A stretch of DNA of 64,000 nt from Streptococcus sp. 116-D4. Its GTDB lineage: Bacteria > Bacillota > Bacilli > Lactobacillales > Streptococcaceae. The stretch is taken from contig NZ_AP021887.1 in assembly GCF_009731465.1 (NCBI RefSeq), positions 428,001 to 492,000 on the forward strand, in the 5' to 3' direction. The notes beneath the pieces were generated by a model that worked only from the letters and a program-made list of their open reading frames with translations, did not search any database and was not told where the DNA came from. The translations under genes and the position numbers were made by a program. Of the stretch, positions 17,612 to 26,223 are shown piece after piece. Position 1 is the first letter of the stretch, and every line of letters begins with the position of its first letter.

Positions 17612-18922
17612 ATGCGTAAAGGTACAATGTTATCTGTTGTTGCGGGGCTATCGTTAGCTATACTTGCAGGTTGTAGTGGAGGGACTAACTCAAAACAAGC
17701 GAGTTCTTCAAATGATATTAAAGTTTGGGTACAATTCTCTGACGAAACAAATGAAGGAAAAGCTTGGCAAAAAGTTGTTGATAACTTTAATCAATCAGGA
17801 AAAAGTAAGTACAAGGTTGTAACTGAGTATATTCCTCGTAGTGGTAGCGGTGGAGGATATGAAGATAAGGTTAATGCTGCCATCACGACTAATAGTCTTC
17901 CAGATGTTATTACCCTTGATGGACCAAATACGGCAGCTTATGCAAAATCTAAAGTGATTACTCCGCTAGATGATTATCTAAAAGATAATAATATGGATGA
18001 TGTTTTGGACAGTATTAAACAACAAGGAACTTATGATGGCAAATTCTATGCATTTGGATTTTCTGAATCGAATGTTGGTGTTTATTACAACAAAAAAATG
18101 TTCAAAGAGGCCGGAATTGCGGAATCAGAGCTTCCAACGCTAGAAAAGCCATGGACATGGGATGAATTTAATACGATTGCTAAAAAATTGAAAGATCATT
18201 ATAACAAACCGGCAATTGATTTTCGTATTAATTCAAACGATGAAATGTTACCATATGCTTATATGCCGTTGATTTGGTCAAATAATGGTTCTGTCGTAAA
18301 CGAAGATGGAACAAAGGCAGAAGGATACTTCAACTCAAAAGAGAGTGTAGAAGCAGTTCAATTCATTCAAAATCTTGTAAAAGAAGGTTATACAACTGTT
18401 AGTCCAGTCGAAAAAGGTTTTGAAACAGGAGAGTATCCAATGCTTTTGAGTGGTTCTTGGACGATTGCTGACATGAATACAAACTACAAAGATATTGATT
18501 TTGGTATCCTTCCTTACCCAGTATCTAGTAAGACGAAAAAATTAGTATCCCCTTCAGGTAGTTGGCAATTAGCTGTTACGACAAAATCTGATAAAAAAGA
18601 GGCAGCATCTGAATTTGTTAAATTTGCTACAAATTCAGAATCAAGTGAAATTATTAGCTTGGGGAATTCGGTCCTTCCGATTCGTAAATCTACAATTGAA
18701 AATATCAAAGATAAAGTGTCCGAACCAATGCGTTTCTTGATGGAACAAAATTCAAAAACAGCTCATGCTCGCCCAGTTGTCGTAGCATATCCTCAGGTTT
18801 CTAGAGCTTTTCAACAAGCGATGCAAGATATCAGCTATTATGAAGAAAATCCAAATGTGCAAAAAGTCTTGGATACTCGTACAAAAGAAATGCAAACTGC
18901 TATTGATCAGTCACTCAAATAA
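17612..18922 (+). CDS. sugar ABC transporter substrate-binding lipoprotein
   Basis: About 436 residues. Seen: a lipoprotein signal with lipobox LAGC (Cys 21), then an extracellular solute-binding family 1 fold (DVITLDGPNTAAYAKS, FAFGFSESNVGVYYNKKMF, MLLSGSWTIADM). It binds sugar outside the cell and hands it to the two permeases that follow. Sucrose or fructo-oligosaccharide is likely because a GH32 enzyme ends the operon. Two adjacent ATGs exist; the second, at 17612, has the better spacing to GGAGG. Confidence 0.9.
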   Translation: MRKGTMLSVVAGLSLAILAGCSGGTNSKQASSSNDIKVWVQFSDETNEGKAWQKVVDNFNQSGKSKYKVVTEYIPRSGSGGGYEDKVNAAITTNSLPDVITLDGPNTAAYAKSKVITPLDDYLKDNNMDDVLDSIKQQGTYDGKFYAFGFSESNVGVYYNKKMFKEAGIAESELPTLEKPWTWDEFNTIAKKLKDHYNKPAIDFRINSNDEMLPYAYMPLIWSNNGSVVNEDGTKAEGYFNSKESVEAVQFIQNLVKEGYTTVSPVEKGFETGEYPMLLSGSWTIADMNTNYKDIDFGILPYPVSSKTKKLVSPSGSWQLAVTTKSDKKEAASEFVKFATNSESSEIISLGNSVLPIRKSTIENIKDKVSEPMRFLMEQNSKTAHARPVVVAYPQVSRAFQQAMQDISYYEENPNVQKVLDTRTKEMQTAIDQSLK

Positions 18923-19017
18923 TCTGTAAAAAAGAAGGTGGAAGGAAAATGTTTGGAACTACCTTCCCCTTTCTTGTTAATAGCCTAGTTTGATATATAT
19001 GATTAAAGGAGATGGAT

Positions 19018-19920
19018 ATGAGTAAAGAAACTGTTGTGGATACAAAAAGACGTGAAAAAATAAAGGATAACATACTAGGTTATAGTTTTTTAGCTCCAGC
19101 TTTAATTTTATTAGGTATCTTTTTAGTAATTCCAGTTGGAATGGTCATTTATTATGCTTTTACAGATTATTATTTGTTGACACCAGATGAAAGAAAATTT
19201 GTTGGACTTGAAAATTTTATTCGATTAACAAAAGATCCGATTTTCTTAAAGAGCTTCTTGAATACTTTGAAATTTGTTGTTTGGATTATTCCAGTTCAAT
19301 TGGGAGCGGCCTTAGGAATGGCTTTGATTGTTAATAAAAAGCGCAAAGGGAATATGTTTTTTAAAGTGGCTTTTTTTGCTCCAGTTGTCATGTCCTTGGT
19401 AGTTATTTCTATTCTTTGGCTTTATCTTTTAAATCCAAATAGTGGCTTATTAAATGCTATTTTAAATAAGGTAGGTATTGCTTCTCAACCTTTCTTGACT
19501 AGTCCTAAACAAGCTATGTATGCAATTGTTTTTGTTTCTGCTTGGCAGGGTGCAGGTTATCAGATGCTTTTATTTTTAGGAGGAATGCAGAATATTCCAC
19601 AAGATGTCTATGAAGCTGCTGAATTAGATGGATTCTCAAAATGGGCTCAGTTTCGTTATATCACGATGCCCCTACTAAAACCAACAGCCCTGTTTGTATT
19701 GTTAACAACTTTAATTTCTGCTTTTAAGCTGATTGTACAACCAATGGTTATGACGCAAGGTGGGCCATTAAACTCAACAATTACTATGGTGTACTATATT
19801 TATCAACAAGGTTTTACTGATCGTCTTGTAGGATATTCTAGCTCAATCGCTTTAGTATTTACAACGTTAATTGGTATGATTAGCTTAGTACAACGTCGCG
19901 TTCTGAAGGAGGATGACTAA
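19018..19920 (+). CDS. sugar ABC transporter permease, MalF type
   Basis: About 300 residues, six membrane segments. Seen: the EAA loop as EAAELDGFSKWAQFRYITMPLLKP type (E-A-A-x3-G-x9-I-x-x-P). This is the first of two membrane subunits of a CUT1 sugar importer. No ATPase gene is present in the operon; streptococcal CUT1 systems commonly share the distant MsmK ATPase. The ATG at 19018 has AAAGGAG 6 nt ahead; the ATG at 19012 is too close to it. It overlaps the next gene's ribosome site. Confidence 0.9.
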   Translation: MSKETVVDTKRREKIKDNILGYSFLAPALILLGIFLVIPVGMVIYYAFTDYYLLTPDERKFVGLENFIRLTKDPIFLKSFLNTLKFVVWIIPVQLGAALGMALIVNKKRKGNMFFKVAFFAPVVMSLVVISILWLYLLNPNSGLLNAILNKVGIASQPFLTSPKQAMYAIVFVSAWQGAGYQMLLFLGGMQNIPQDVYEAAELDGFSKWAQFRYITMPLLKPTALFVLLTTLISAFKLIVQPMVMTQGGPLNSTITMVYYIYQQGFTDRLVGYSSSIALVFTTLIGMISLVQRRVLKEDD

Positions 19921-19921
19921 G

Positions 19922-20767
19922 ATGAAACGATTTAAACCAACAACAATCTTAGAATATATTCTGTTAACCCTATTGGCAGGACTCTTCCTTTTTCCTATGG
20001 TTTGGATGGTAGTTTCAGCTATGAAGCCAGAAGCAGATGTTTATAAAAATTTGACTAGTTGGCAAGCCTTCTTACCAAGTTTAAATCCCGCTGATTGGTT
20101 TAAACCTTATCAGGAAGTATTTGAGCGCTTTAGTATTTTTACATATCTAGGGAACAGCATTTTTTATGCTGGAACGTTTGCTATTGGTTCTATTATTGTC
20201 AATGCACTGGCCGGTTTCGCTTTTGCAAAAGTCAATTTTTCAGGTAAGAAAATTTTATTTGGTTTCTTACTTGCTTTACTTATTATTCCAGTAGAAACTG
20301 TATTAATTCCACAATTTACCATTATCAATTCCTTAGGTTTGGTCAATAATCGTCTTGCAGTTATTATTCCAGGATTGGCGAGTGTATTTAATATTTACTT
20401 ATTTAGGAATTTCTTTATTGCAATTCCAGAAGAGATTCTTGAGTCTGCAAAGATGGATGGAGCAAGTATCGTTAGAATTTTCTTTAGAATTATGCTTCCA
20501 ATGTCTAAACCTGCAGTTGCTACAGTTGGTGTTTTATCATTTATTTCAAGCTGGAATGATTATATTTGGCCATTGATGGTTTTGACAGATTCTTCTAAAT
20601 TTTCAATGCAGGTTGCAATTACAACTATTAATACAACTCAACCAGTTTATATCAATCAGGTAATGGCTGTATTAACTATTTCAACGATTCCGTTGATTTT
20701 GGTCTATGTAGTCGCTCAGAAATATATTGTTCAAGGTCTGGGTGGTTCCGGAACTGGAATAAAATAG
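19922..20767 (+). CDS. sugar ABC transporter permease, MalG type
   Basis: About 281 residues with six membrane segments. Seen: the EAA-like loop ESAKMDGASIVRIFFRIMLP and a typical C-terminal end. It pairs with the preceding permease to form the import channel. I chose the ATG at 19922: GGAGG is 9 nt ahead, while an ATG at 19913 touches the GGAGG. The gene begins right after the upstream stop. Confidence 0.9.
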   Translation: MKRFKPTTILEYILLTLLAGLFLFPMVWMVVSAMKPEADVYKNLTSWQAFLPSLNPADWFKPYQEVFERFSIFTYLGNSIFYAGTFAIGSIIVNALAGFAFAKVNFSGKKILFGFLLALLIIPVETVLIPQFTIINSLGLVNNRLAVIIPGLASVFNIYLFRNFFIAIPEEILESAKMDGASIVRIFFRIMLPMSKPAVATVGVLSFISSWNDYIWPLMVLTDSSKFSMQVAITTINTTQPVYINQVMAVLTISTIPLILVYVVAQKYIVQGLGGSGTGIK

Positions 20768-20776
20768 GATATACTT

Positions 20777-22096
20777 ATGATAAATAAAACATTTACAGTA
20801 GAAAAAGCCAATCATTTTATAGCAGAAAATAAGCATCTGGTTAATACTCAATATAAACCTGAGAACCACTTCTCTGCTGAGATTGGCTGGATTAATGATC
20901 CAAATGGATTCGTCTATTTTCGTGGAGAATACCATCTCTTTTATCAGTTTTATCCTTATGATAGCGTTTGGGGGCCAATGCACTGGGGCCATGCTAAAAG
21001 TAAGAACTTGGTGACTTGGGAGCACTTGCCAGTGGCACTTGCTCCTGACCAAGACTACGACCGCAATGGTTGCTTCTCAGGTTCAGCGATCGTCAAAGAC
21101 GATCGCCTCTGGCTCATGTATACTGGACATATCGAAGAAGAAACCGGTGTCCGTCAAGTGCAAAATATGGCATTTTCAGACGACGGGATTCATTTTGAAA
21201 AGATTTCCCAAAATCCAGTTGCGACAGGTGCAGACTTGCCAGAAGAGCTAATTGCCGCTGATTTCCGCGATCCAAAACTCTTTGAAAGAGATGGCCGCTA
21301 TTATTCGGTAGTTGCTGCCAAACACAAAGATAATGTGGGCTGTGTCGTTCTACTAGAGTCCGATAACCTAGTAGAGTGGCAGTTTGAATCCATCTTTTTA
21401 AAAGGGGTAGAACACCAAGGCTTTATGTGGGAATGTCCAGACTACTTTGAGTTAGATGGAAAAGACTGCATCATTATGTCACCAATGCGTTATCAACGTG
21501 AGGGAGATTCTTATCATAACATCAACTCATCGGTTTTGTTCACGGGGAAGGTAGACTGGGAAGCTAAACAGTTCATTCCTGAAACAGTAGAAGAAATCGA
21601 CCATGGCCAAGACTTCTATGCGCCTCAAACATTGCTGGACGATCAAAATCGTCGTATCCTGATTGCTTGGATGCAGACATGGGGGCGTACCCTTCCAACC
21701 CATGACCAAGATCATAAGTGGGCTGGTGTCATGACCTTACCTCGTGTACTTCGATTGAAGGGTGGGAAGTTATTCCAAACTCCTATCAAGCAAGGGAGCC
21801 ATCATATTCAAATTGATGGTGATCAGCGTTACCGTTTGGGAAACGATACAGATTATCTAGAGTTTGGTTATGACAGCACAGCCAAGCAAGTCTATATTGA
21901 TCGTAGTCATTTGGCTCAGAAAATCCTCGGTGAAGAAGAACAAGATACGAGCCGCCGCTATGTAGATGTAGGAGCTAAAGAATTGGAAGTTATTCTAGAT
22001 AAAAATTCCATCGAGATTTTTGTTAATCAAGGTGAAGCAAGCTTGACTGCAACTTTTTACTTAACAGCGCCAGCTGAGCTAACCCAAATCGATTAA
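20777..22096 (+). CDS. GH32 sucrose-6-phosphate hydrolase / fructosidase
   Basis: 439 residues, no signal peptide, so it acts in the cytoplasm. GH32 enzymes split beta-fructosides such as sucrose. Seen: the nucleophile D41 in WINDPNG, the transition-state aspartate in FRDP (164-166), the acid/base E219 in WECP, and a five-bladed propeller followed by a short C-terminal sandwich. Because uptake is by ABC transport, the substrate is probably free sucrose or short fructans, not sucrose-6-phosphate. The first 150 bp or so are AT-rich like the transporter genes, the rest is richer in GC, which hints at a recombination joint. Confidence 0.93.
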   Translation: MINKTFTVEKANHFIAENKHLVNTQYKPENHFSAEIGWINDPNGFVYFRGEYHLFYQFYPYDSVWGPMHWGHAKSKNLVTWEHLPVALAPDQDYDRNGCFSGSAIVKDDRLWLMYTGHIEEETGVRQVQNMAFSDDGIHFEKISQNPVATGADLPEELIAADFRDPKLFERDGRYYSVVAAKHKDNVGCVVLLESDNLVEWQFESIFLKGVEHQGFMWECPDYFELDGKDCIIMSPMRYQREGDSYHNINSSVLFTGKVDWEAKQFIPETVEEIDHGQDFYAPQTLLDDQNRRILIAWMQTWGRTLPTHDQDHKWAGVMTLPRVLRLKGGKLFQTPIKQGSHHIQIDGDQRYRLGNDTDYLEFGYDSTAKQVYIDRSHLAQKILGEEEQDTSRRYVDVGAKELEVILDKNSIEIFVNQGEASLTATFYLTAPAELTQID

Positions 22097-22118
22097 AAAA
22101 TAAGTTATTTCTCCTAAA

Positions 22119-22161
22119 GAAAAAGTTCTCTTTCTAGCAAAATGGAAAGAGAACTTTTTTC
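22119..22161 (+). terminator. terminator of the sugar operon
   Basis: AAAGTTCTCTTTC pairs with GGAAAGAGAACTTT, followed by T6. It also has an A-rich left side and could act on the converging SDR operon. Confidence 0.88.
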
Positions 22162-23039
22162 TAATTAAGCAGAGCAGATTTCTGTTTAAACAACTTAATT
22201 TTATCATTACAGTAATTGATTAAATCTCGAGCTTTCTCAAAAGTATAGCCTTTTTCAGATACAGACTTTACTTTCTTTTCATCAAAATAGTAGCCTGTCA
22301 AGCCCCTGACTTCCTCTGATAAGATGAGATAATAGCCTGTTTCAATCCCCTCGTCTAGATTTTTGGAAAATGACTTCATCAAGCATCCAAAGAGAGACTT
22401 TTTCGTCTTTTCATCACTGGAATCATTCCCTAAGTTGGTTGAAATCAAACCCGGATGATAGGCATTGATGGTGATGCTTGAACCTCTTAAAAAGAAGTCT
22501 CTGGCTAGATAGCGTGTCATCCAAATAGTGTAAAGTTTGGAATTGTTGTAGGCCAAACCTGGATGATAGTTTTTCTCAAATCCAAAGTCCAAATCCTTGA
22601 CCTTGGCAAAATGATGCATATAGGAAGAGGTATTAATGACACGACCCTCAGCCGCTTTTTCTAACAAGGGGCTTAGCTCAGTTGTTATCAGATAGGGAAC
22701 CAGAACGGATAACATAAAAGACAACTCGACATTTTCAGCACTTGCTTTGCGTTCTTTTCCTGCATACAGGCCTGCATTGTTAAATAAGACATCGATTCTT
22801 TGAAAGTCGCGCTTGATTTCCTCTACAAATCGATAAACATCATCTAATTTTGAAAAATCTGCTAAGTAGCTTGAAACTCTGCCTCTCAGGGAAACGGCCC
22901 GAACCTCTTGAAGTGCCAGCTCAAGTTTTTGAGGATTTCGACCATGAAGAATGATCTGATGACCTGCACTAGCCAGTTTCTTTGCCAAATACTTATCAAT
23001 ATCGTCAGTAGCGCCTGTTATTAGAATAGTTTTGACCAT
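22161..23039 (-). CDS. short-chain dehydrogenase/reductase
   Basis: 292 residues. Seen: a Rossmann start TILITGATDDIDKYLAKKLA (the usual glycine-rich motif reads TGATDDIDKYLA, so two glycines are changed), NNAGLY, a serine before YNNSKLYTIW (YxxxK) and a proline-glycine AYHPGLI. The altered GxxxGxG may weaken cofactor binding. It is most like retinol-dehydrogenase-type SDRs. It starts 1 nt after the stop of the frameshifted hydrolase gene, so its translation may depend on that gene. Confidence 0.8.
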   Translation of the reverse strand: MVKTILITGATDDIDKYLAKKLASAGHQIILHGRNPQKLELALQEVRAVSLRGRVSSYLADFSKLDDVYRFVEEIKRDFQRIDVLFNNAGLYAGKERKASAENVELSFMLSVLVPYLITTELSPLLEKAAEGRVINTSSYMHHFAKVKDLDFGFEKNYHPGLAYNNSKLYTIWMTRYLARDFFLRGSSITINAYHPGLISTNLGNDSSDEKTKKSLFGCLMKSFSKNLDEGIETGYYLILSEEVRGLTGYYFDEKKVKSVSEKGYTFEKARDLINYCNDKIKLFKQKSALLN

Positions 23040-23040
23040 A

Positions 23041-23879
23041 TTAGTCCTCCAAGAAAGCTATTAGTTCTTTTGAAAACTCCTCTGCATATTGGAAGATCGA
23101 ACCGTGCCCTGCATTTGGATAGATAATCAGCTTACTATTTTCGATTTTATCATGCATATCATAAGAATTTTCCGTTGGAACCTGCATATCGTTGTCCCCG
23201 TTGACGATTAAGGTTGGTTGGGTGATAAATCTTAGGTCGTCTTGAGAATCTTTCCCCCAACCTTTAATAGCTTTGAGTTGCGTCAAGAAACCAGACACAC
23301 TTATGTCTTTATCCGCAAATTCCTTGGTTCGCATATCCATTCGTCCAAGAACATTCAGAGCTTCGATTTTCCCTTGTTCATCATGGTTATAGAAGATATA
23401 GCGTTTAGGATCGATGCGCTCGAGTCCAGCTTTAACCATATAGTTAAAGGTTTTCCCTGTAACCTTATCGACCTCTTTTCCACCTCGAGGTCCTGTTCCT
23501 GCTAAGATGAGACGGTTGACCATATTAGGCTTGATTCGGACCATTTCTTGGGCGATCATGCCCCCCCATAAAAAGGCCAAGAAGATTGATTTTATCGTAA
23601 CCAAGGGCATTTACAAAGTCAATTGTCTGCTCAGCTATTCCAGGAATGGTTGGCGCTACTTTTCCTTGACTGGCTCCAACACCAGGAAGATCAACTACAA
23701 TGACATGGTGCTTTTCAGCAATCAAGTCCAAGAGTTTTGGGTCCCAGTTGTCGAGGGTTGCTGCCAAATGGACTAGCATCAGAAGAGGTAGTTTTGATTT
23801 GCCTTTACTAAGTTCGCGATAGGCAATTTTGTTCCCGTCGACTGTGATGTCTTGATTTTTTTGTAGTAAGATATGACAT
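23041..23879 (-). pseudogene. alpha/beta hydrolase with two homopolymer frameshifts
   Basis: A hydrolase of about 279 codons is readable only if two runs are each shortened by one base. Run A7 at 23856-23862 (minus strand) cuts off the start MSYLTTK from NQDITVDGNKIAYRELSKG; run G7 at 23561-23567 breaks LLGLFMGG from GMIAQEMVRI, the nucleophile elbow region. The later part has the acid and histidine (NGDNDMQVP, NAGHGSIFQ). The elbow reads LFMGG, without the usual serine of GxSxG, which is a third sign of decay. Start ATG at 23879 has AAGGA 7 nt ahead. Decayed gene, phase-variable gene and sequencing error are all possible. Confidence 0.8.
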
Positions 23880-23892
23880 TGTCTTTTCCTTT

Positions 23893-24897
23893 TTATTTCT
23901 TAAAGCTGAGGACTGTTTTTCCACGTGAGCGACCATTAGCGACCTTGTCTAAGGCGCTATTTACCTGTTCAAATGGATAAACTGTATAGATAGAGGGTTT
24001 GATTTCTAATTTGCTAAAGAGGTCAGCTACCTCTTGTAATTGAGCGCCATTGCTTTCTACAAAGATAAAATGATAGTGAACACCGTATTTGTCAGCCATC
24101 TTATCAAATGTACGACCGGCTAAGCCAAGAATCATCTGTTTCCATTTTGGTAGATTCATGCGTTTGGCAAAGTCACCATTTGGCATAGCACGGAGGGAAA
24201 CAAGCTGACCACCTTTTTTCATGATAGACATTTGTTTTTCAGTCTCAGCTCCACCGAGAGTATCGAGGACATAATCCACTTGCCTAACAGTCTTTGTATA
24301 ATCCTCTGTTTTGTAATCAATAAAGCGGTCTGCTCCTAGCTTCAAAACACGCTCAGCGCTATCTCCAGAACCGTTGGTAATGACCGTCAAACCTTTAGCT
24401 TTGGCAATCGGAATAGCCATTCCACCGACACCACCTGTACCACCAGAAATAAAGATCTTTTTGCCAGCTTGAGCATCTATGAGTTCCAAGGCTTGCATGA
24501 TAGTTAAGGCAGTAAGCGGAACAGCAGCGGCTTCCTCGTCTGATAGATAGTTTGGAACCTTGGCTAAGGCTTGGCTATCGACAGCTACGTATTCTGCAAA
24601 GGCGCCGATATGATAAAGTGGCAGACGGCCAAAGACACGATCTCCTACCTGAATGTTATTAACTTTCTTGCCAATGCTTTCAACGATTCCAACCACTTCA
24701 TTACCTGCAGTTTGAGGGAGTTTGTAAGGGACGATCATCTTGACTTCTCCTCGGGAAATCATGTTATCGAGAGGATTAACCCCGGCTGCGGTGACTTTGA
24801 CCAAGACTTGTTTGTCTGTAATACTTGGTGTAGCGATTTCTGTGATGTTTAGTGTGATATTATTTTTGTTATAAGTAGTGTGTTGTGCGACTTTCAT
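23893..24897 (-). CDS. NADP-dependent alcohol dehydrogenase / quinone reductase (MDR)
   Basis: 334 residues, medium-chain dehydrogenase family. Seen: the GroES-like N-terminal domain with AAGVNPLDNMI, GNEVVGIVESIG and GDRVFGR, then the cofactor domain with ISGGTGGVGGMAIPIAKAKG. No structural zinc cysteines are visible, so it is the quinone oxidoreductase branch. It likely reduces quinones or reactive carbonyls with NADPH. It is the first gene of a minus-strand operon whose promoter is covered by an Rrf2-type palindrome. Confidence 0.88.
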   Translation of the reverse strand: MKVAQHTTYNKNNITLNITEIATPSITDKQVLVKVTAAGVNPLDNMISRGEVKMIVPYKLPQTAGNEVVGIVESIGKKVNNIQVGDRVFGRLPLYHIGAFAEYVAVDSQALAKVPNYLSDEEAAAVPLTALTIMQALELIDAQAGKKIFISGGTGGVGGMAIPIAKAKGLTVITNGSGDSAERVLKLGADRFIDYKTEDYTKTVRQVDYVLDTLGGAETEKQMSIMKKGGQLVSLRAMPNGDFAKRMNLPKWKQMILGLAGRTFDKMADKYGVHYHFIFVESNGAQLQEVADLFSKLEIKPSIYTVYPFEQVNSALDKVANGRSRGKTVLSFKK

Positions 24898-24931
24898 ATG
24901 TTTTCTCTTTTCTTTTTTAATACGACTGATT

Positions 24932-24954
24932 ATACTTGTATCTAATACAAGTAT
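24932..24954 (-). promoter_or_regulatory. Rrf2-type operator at the MDR operon promoter
   Basis: A perfect inverted repeat, ATACTTGTAT and ATACAAGTAT, with a 3-bp spacer. On the minus strand TATAAT (24929-24934) is right at its edge, so a bound regulator would block the promoter. Confidence 0.85.
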
Positions 24955-24993
24955 ATGTTGTTTCAGGTAAAACTGACTTGACTTATTATCAAA

Positions 24994-25425
24994 TCAGTTT
25001 CGGACCTGTTTGGCTTGTTTATATAGATTGTCAATGACATCCTCTAAAGTTTGATTTGTTAATTCCTTCTCTAATTGAGATTCGGCGCTAGCGAAAAGTG
25101 GTGAAACTGCTCCTTGAATATGTTTTCCAACGGGACAATCGGGATTACTATTTTGATGAACAGGAAATAAACTAATGTGATTGATTTCTTGAGTAGCATA
25201 GTAGATCTCTAGTAAAGTCATTTTCTTTGGAGACTTACTGAGTTGATAGCCTGTTTTTCCTTGATGTGAAGTAATCAGGTCTGCATTTTTTAATAAGGCA
25301 ATCACTTTTCGAATGTAACTAGCGTTAGTTCCAACACTAATAGCTAGTGCTTGAGAACTTAATGTTTCCTTGCTTTCACTAATCATTGTTAAGATATGCA
25401 AAGCAACTGAGAATTTTGTATCCAT
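24994..25425 (-). CDS. Rrf2-family transcriptional regulator
   Basis: 143 residues. Seen: winged helix-turn-helix with SSQALAISVGTNASYIRKVIALLKNA, the wing HQGKTGYQLSKSP and a C-terminal helix. It has a single cysteine (DCPVG), not the three-cysteine cluster of IscR, so it is of the YwnA kind that senses reactive compounds by thiol or by ligand. The matching palindromes at its own promoter and at the next promoter point to autoregulation and control of the redox operon. Confidence 0.88.
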   Translation of the reverse strand: MDTKFSVALHILTMISESKETLSSQALAISVGTNASYIRKVIALLKNADLITSHQGKTGYQLSKSPKKMTLLEIYYATQEINHISLFPVHQNSNPDCPVGKHIQGAVSPLFASAESQLEKELTNQTLEDVIDNLYKQAKQVRN

Positions 25426-25441
25426 CTGAACTCCTTTTTAT

Positions 25442-25464
25442 AAACATGTATCAGATACAAGAAC
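25442..25464 (-). promoter_or_regulatory. second Rrf2-type operator, at the regulator's own promoter
   Basis: CATGTAT and ATACAAG around a 3-bp spacer, the same design as the site at 24932-24954 but with a mismatch in one arm. It lies just upstream of the rrf2 start. Confidence 0.7.
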
Positions 25465-25613
25465 AAGTATACCACAAATACAAAGAAAAACAAGACTTTT
25501 GTTTTTAATTCTTTAAAATTTTGAGTGAAATCAGATTAGAGCTGTCTGGAAAGGTTGTTTACAAAATTATATCTTTAGTATCCATTGGTAGAACAAAAGT
25601 AGAACAGATACAC

Positions 25614-25670
25614 AAAAAAGCCTTGATTTCAAGGCTTTTTCCTGTTGATTTAGATGCCCCCTACAGGGAT
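25614..25670 (-). repeat. tRNA-Lys 3'-end plus terminator fragment (att-like scar)
   Basis: Contains the terminator hairpin AAAAGCCTTG/CAAGGCTTTT, the shared CCTGTTGATTTAGA and the last 16 bases of a tRNA-Lys (25655-25670), then diverges. The same order is found at both complete tRNA-Lys genes (28706-28764 and 31043-31101), in the same orientation. This is what an integrase leaves when an element enters at a tRNA 3' end. Confidence 0.75.
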
Positions 25671-26223
25671 TTGGAAAGGACTTTCATATTGAGAGCAATT
25701 AAAAATATTGAAATATAAGTGATTTTAGGTATTTTCAATGTCATGATTTAAAGATGGGACAAAAGTGGGGCAAAAACCATACAGATTCTAAACTGTATTG
25801 TTCTTTTTTATCTAACCAAGAAAGGTTAAAACTTATTAAAACAAATGCAATCAACTGTTGAAAACTTTTTAGTCTGTGTAATATAAAAACAAGTAAAATG
25901 TTGAACTATAGTGAATATTGTGTCATAATAGGTAATAGATGAATAATTAATAGATTGGAAATAATGCTTTCTTACCTTAACAAGTTGAATTGGTTATACA
26001 TTTTTTCGTCGCAATTGTGTCTATCTCTCGAGTTTAGCTAGTTTTTATAAGCTCTGGTTTCTAATCAATATAACAAATTTTAGAAGTGCATAAGACAAGA
26101 TGGTGACATTACTACAGTCATTTCTAGTCACCATATGTTGCTGGCACAGGCTGTTTGTAGTGTTGGCTATTTACTAGTCAGTTTAATCGGAGTGTTTAAT
26201 TTTTATTGTTGAAAGGTTTTTAT
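25671..26223 (+). other. gene-poor stretch after the tRNA fragment
   Basis: No supported gene. It holds a phrase, AAAAGTGGGGCAAA, that recurs near 31006 ahead of the second tRNA-Lys, and an inverted repeat ATGGTGAC / GTCACCAT (26100-26107 and 26127-26134, 19-bp gap), perhaps an operator for the following gene. Confidence 0.45.

Noticed and set aside
19018..20767. Missing ATPase taken as loss of function of the sugar importer
   Set aside because: Streptococcal CUT1 sugar importers commonly share a distant MsmK-type ATPase, so the lack here is expected.
23507..23776. 89-codon frame opposite the broken hydrolase
   Set aside because: Shadow of the hydrolase coding strand; no family resemblance.
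25655..25670. Third tRNA-Lys gene
   Set aside because: Only the last 16 bases of the tRNA are present, with no anticodon or D arm.
25521..25718. 65-codon open frame
   Set aside because: It runs through the terminator hairpin and tRNA fragment of the scar and has no ribosome site.
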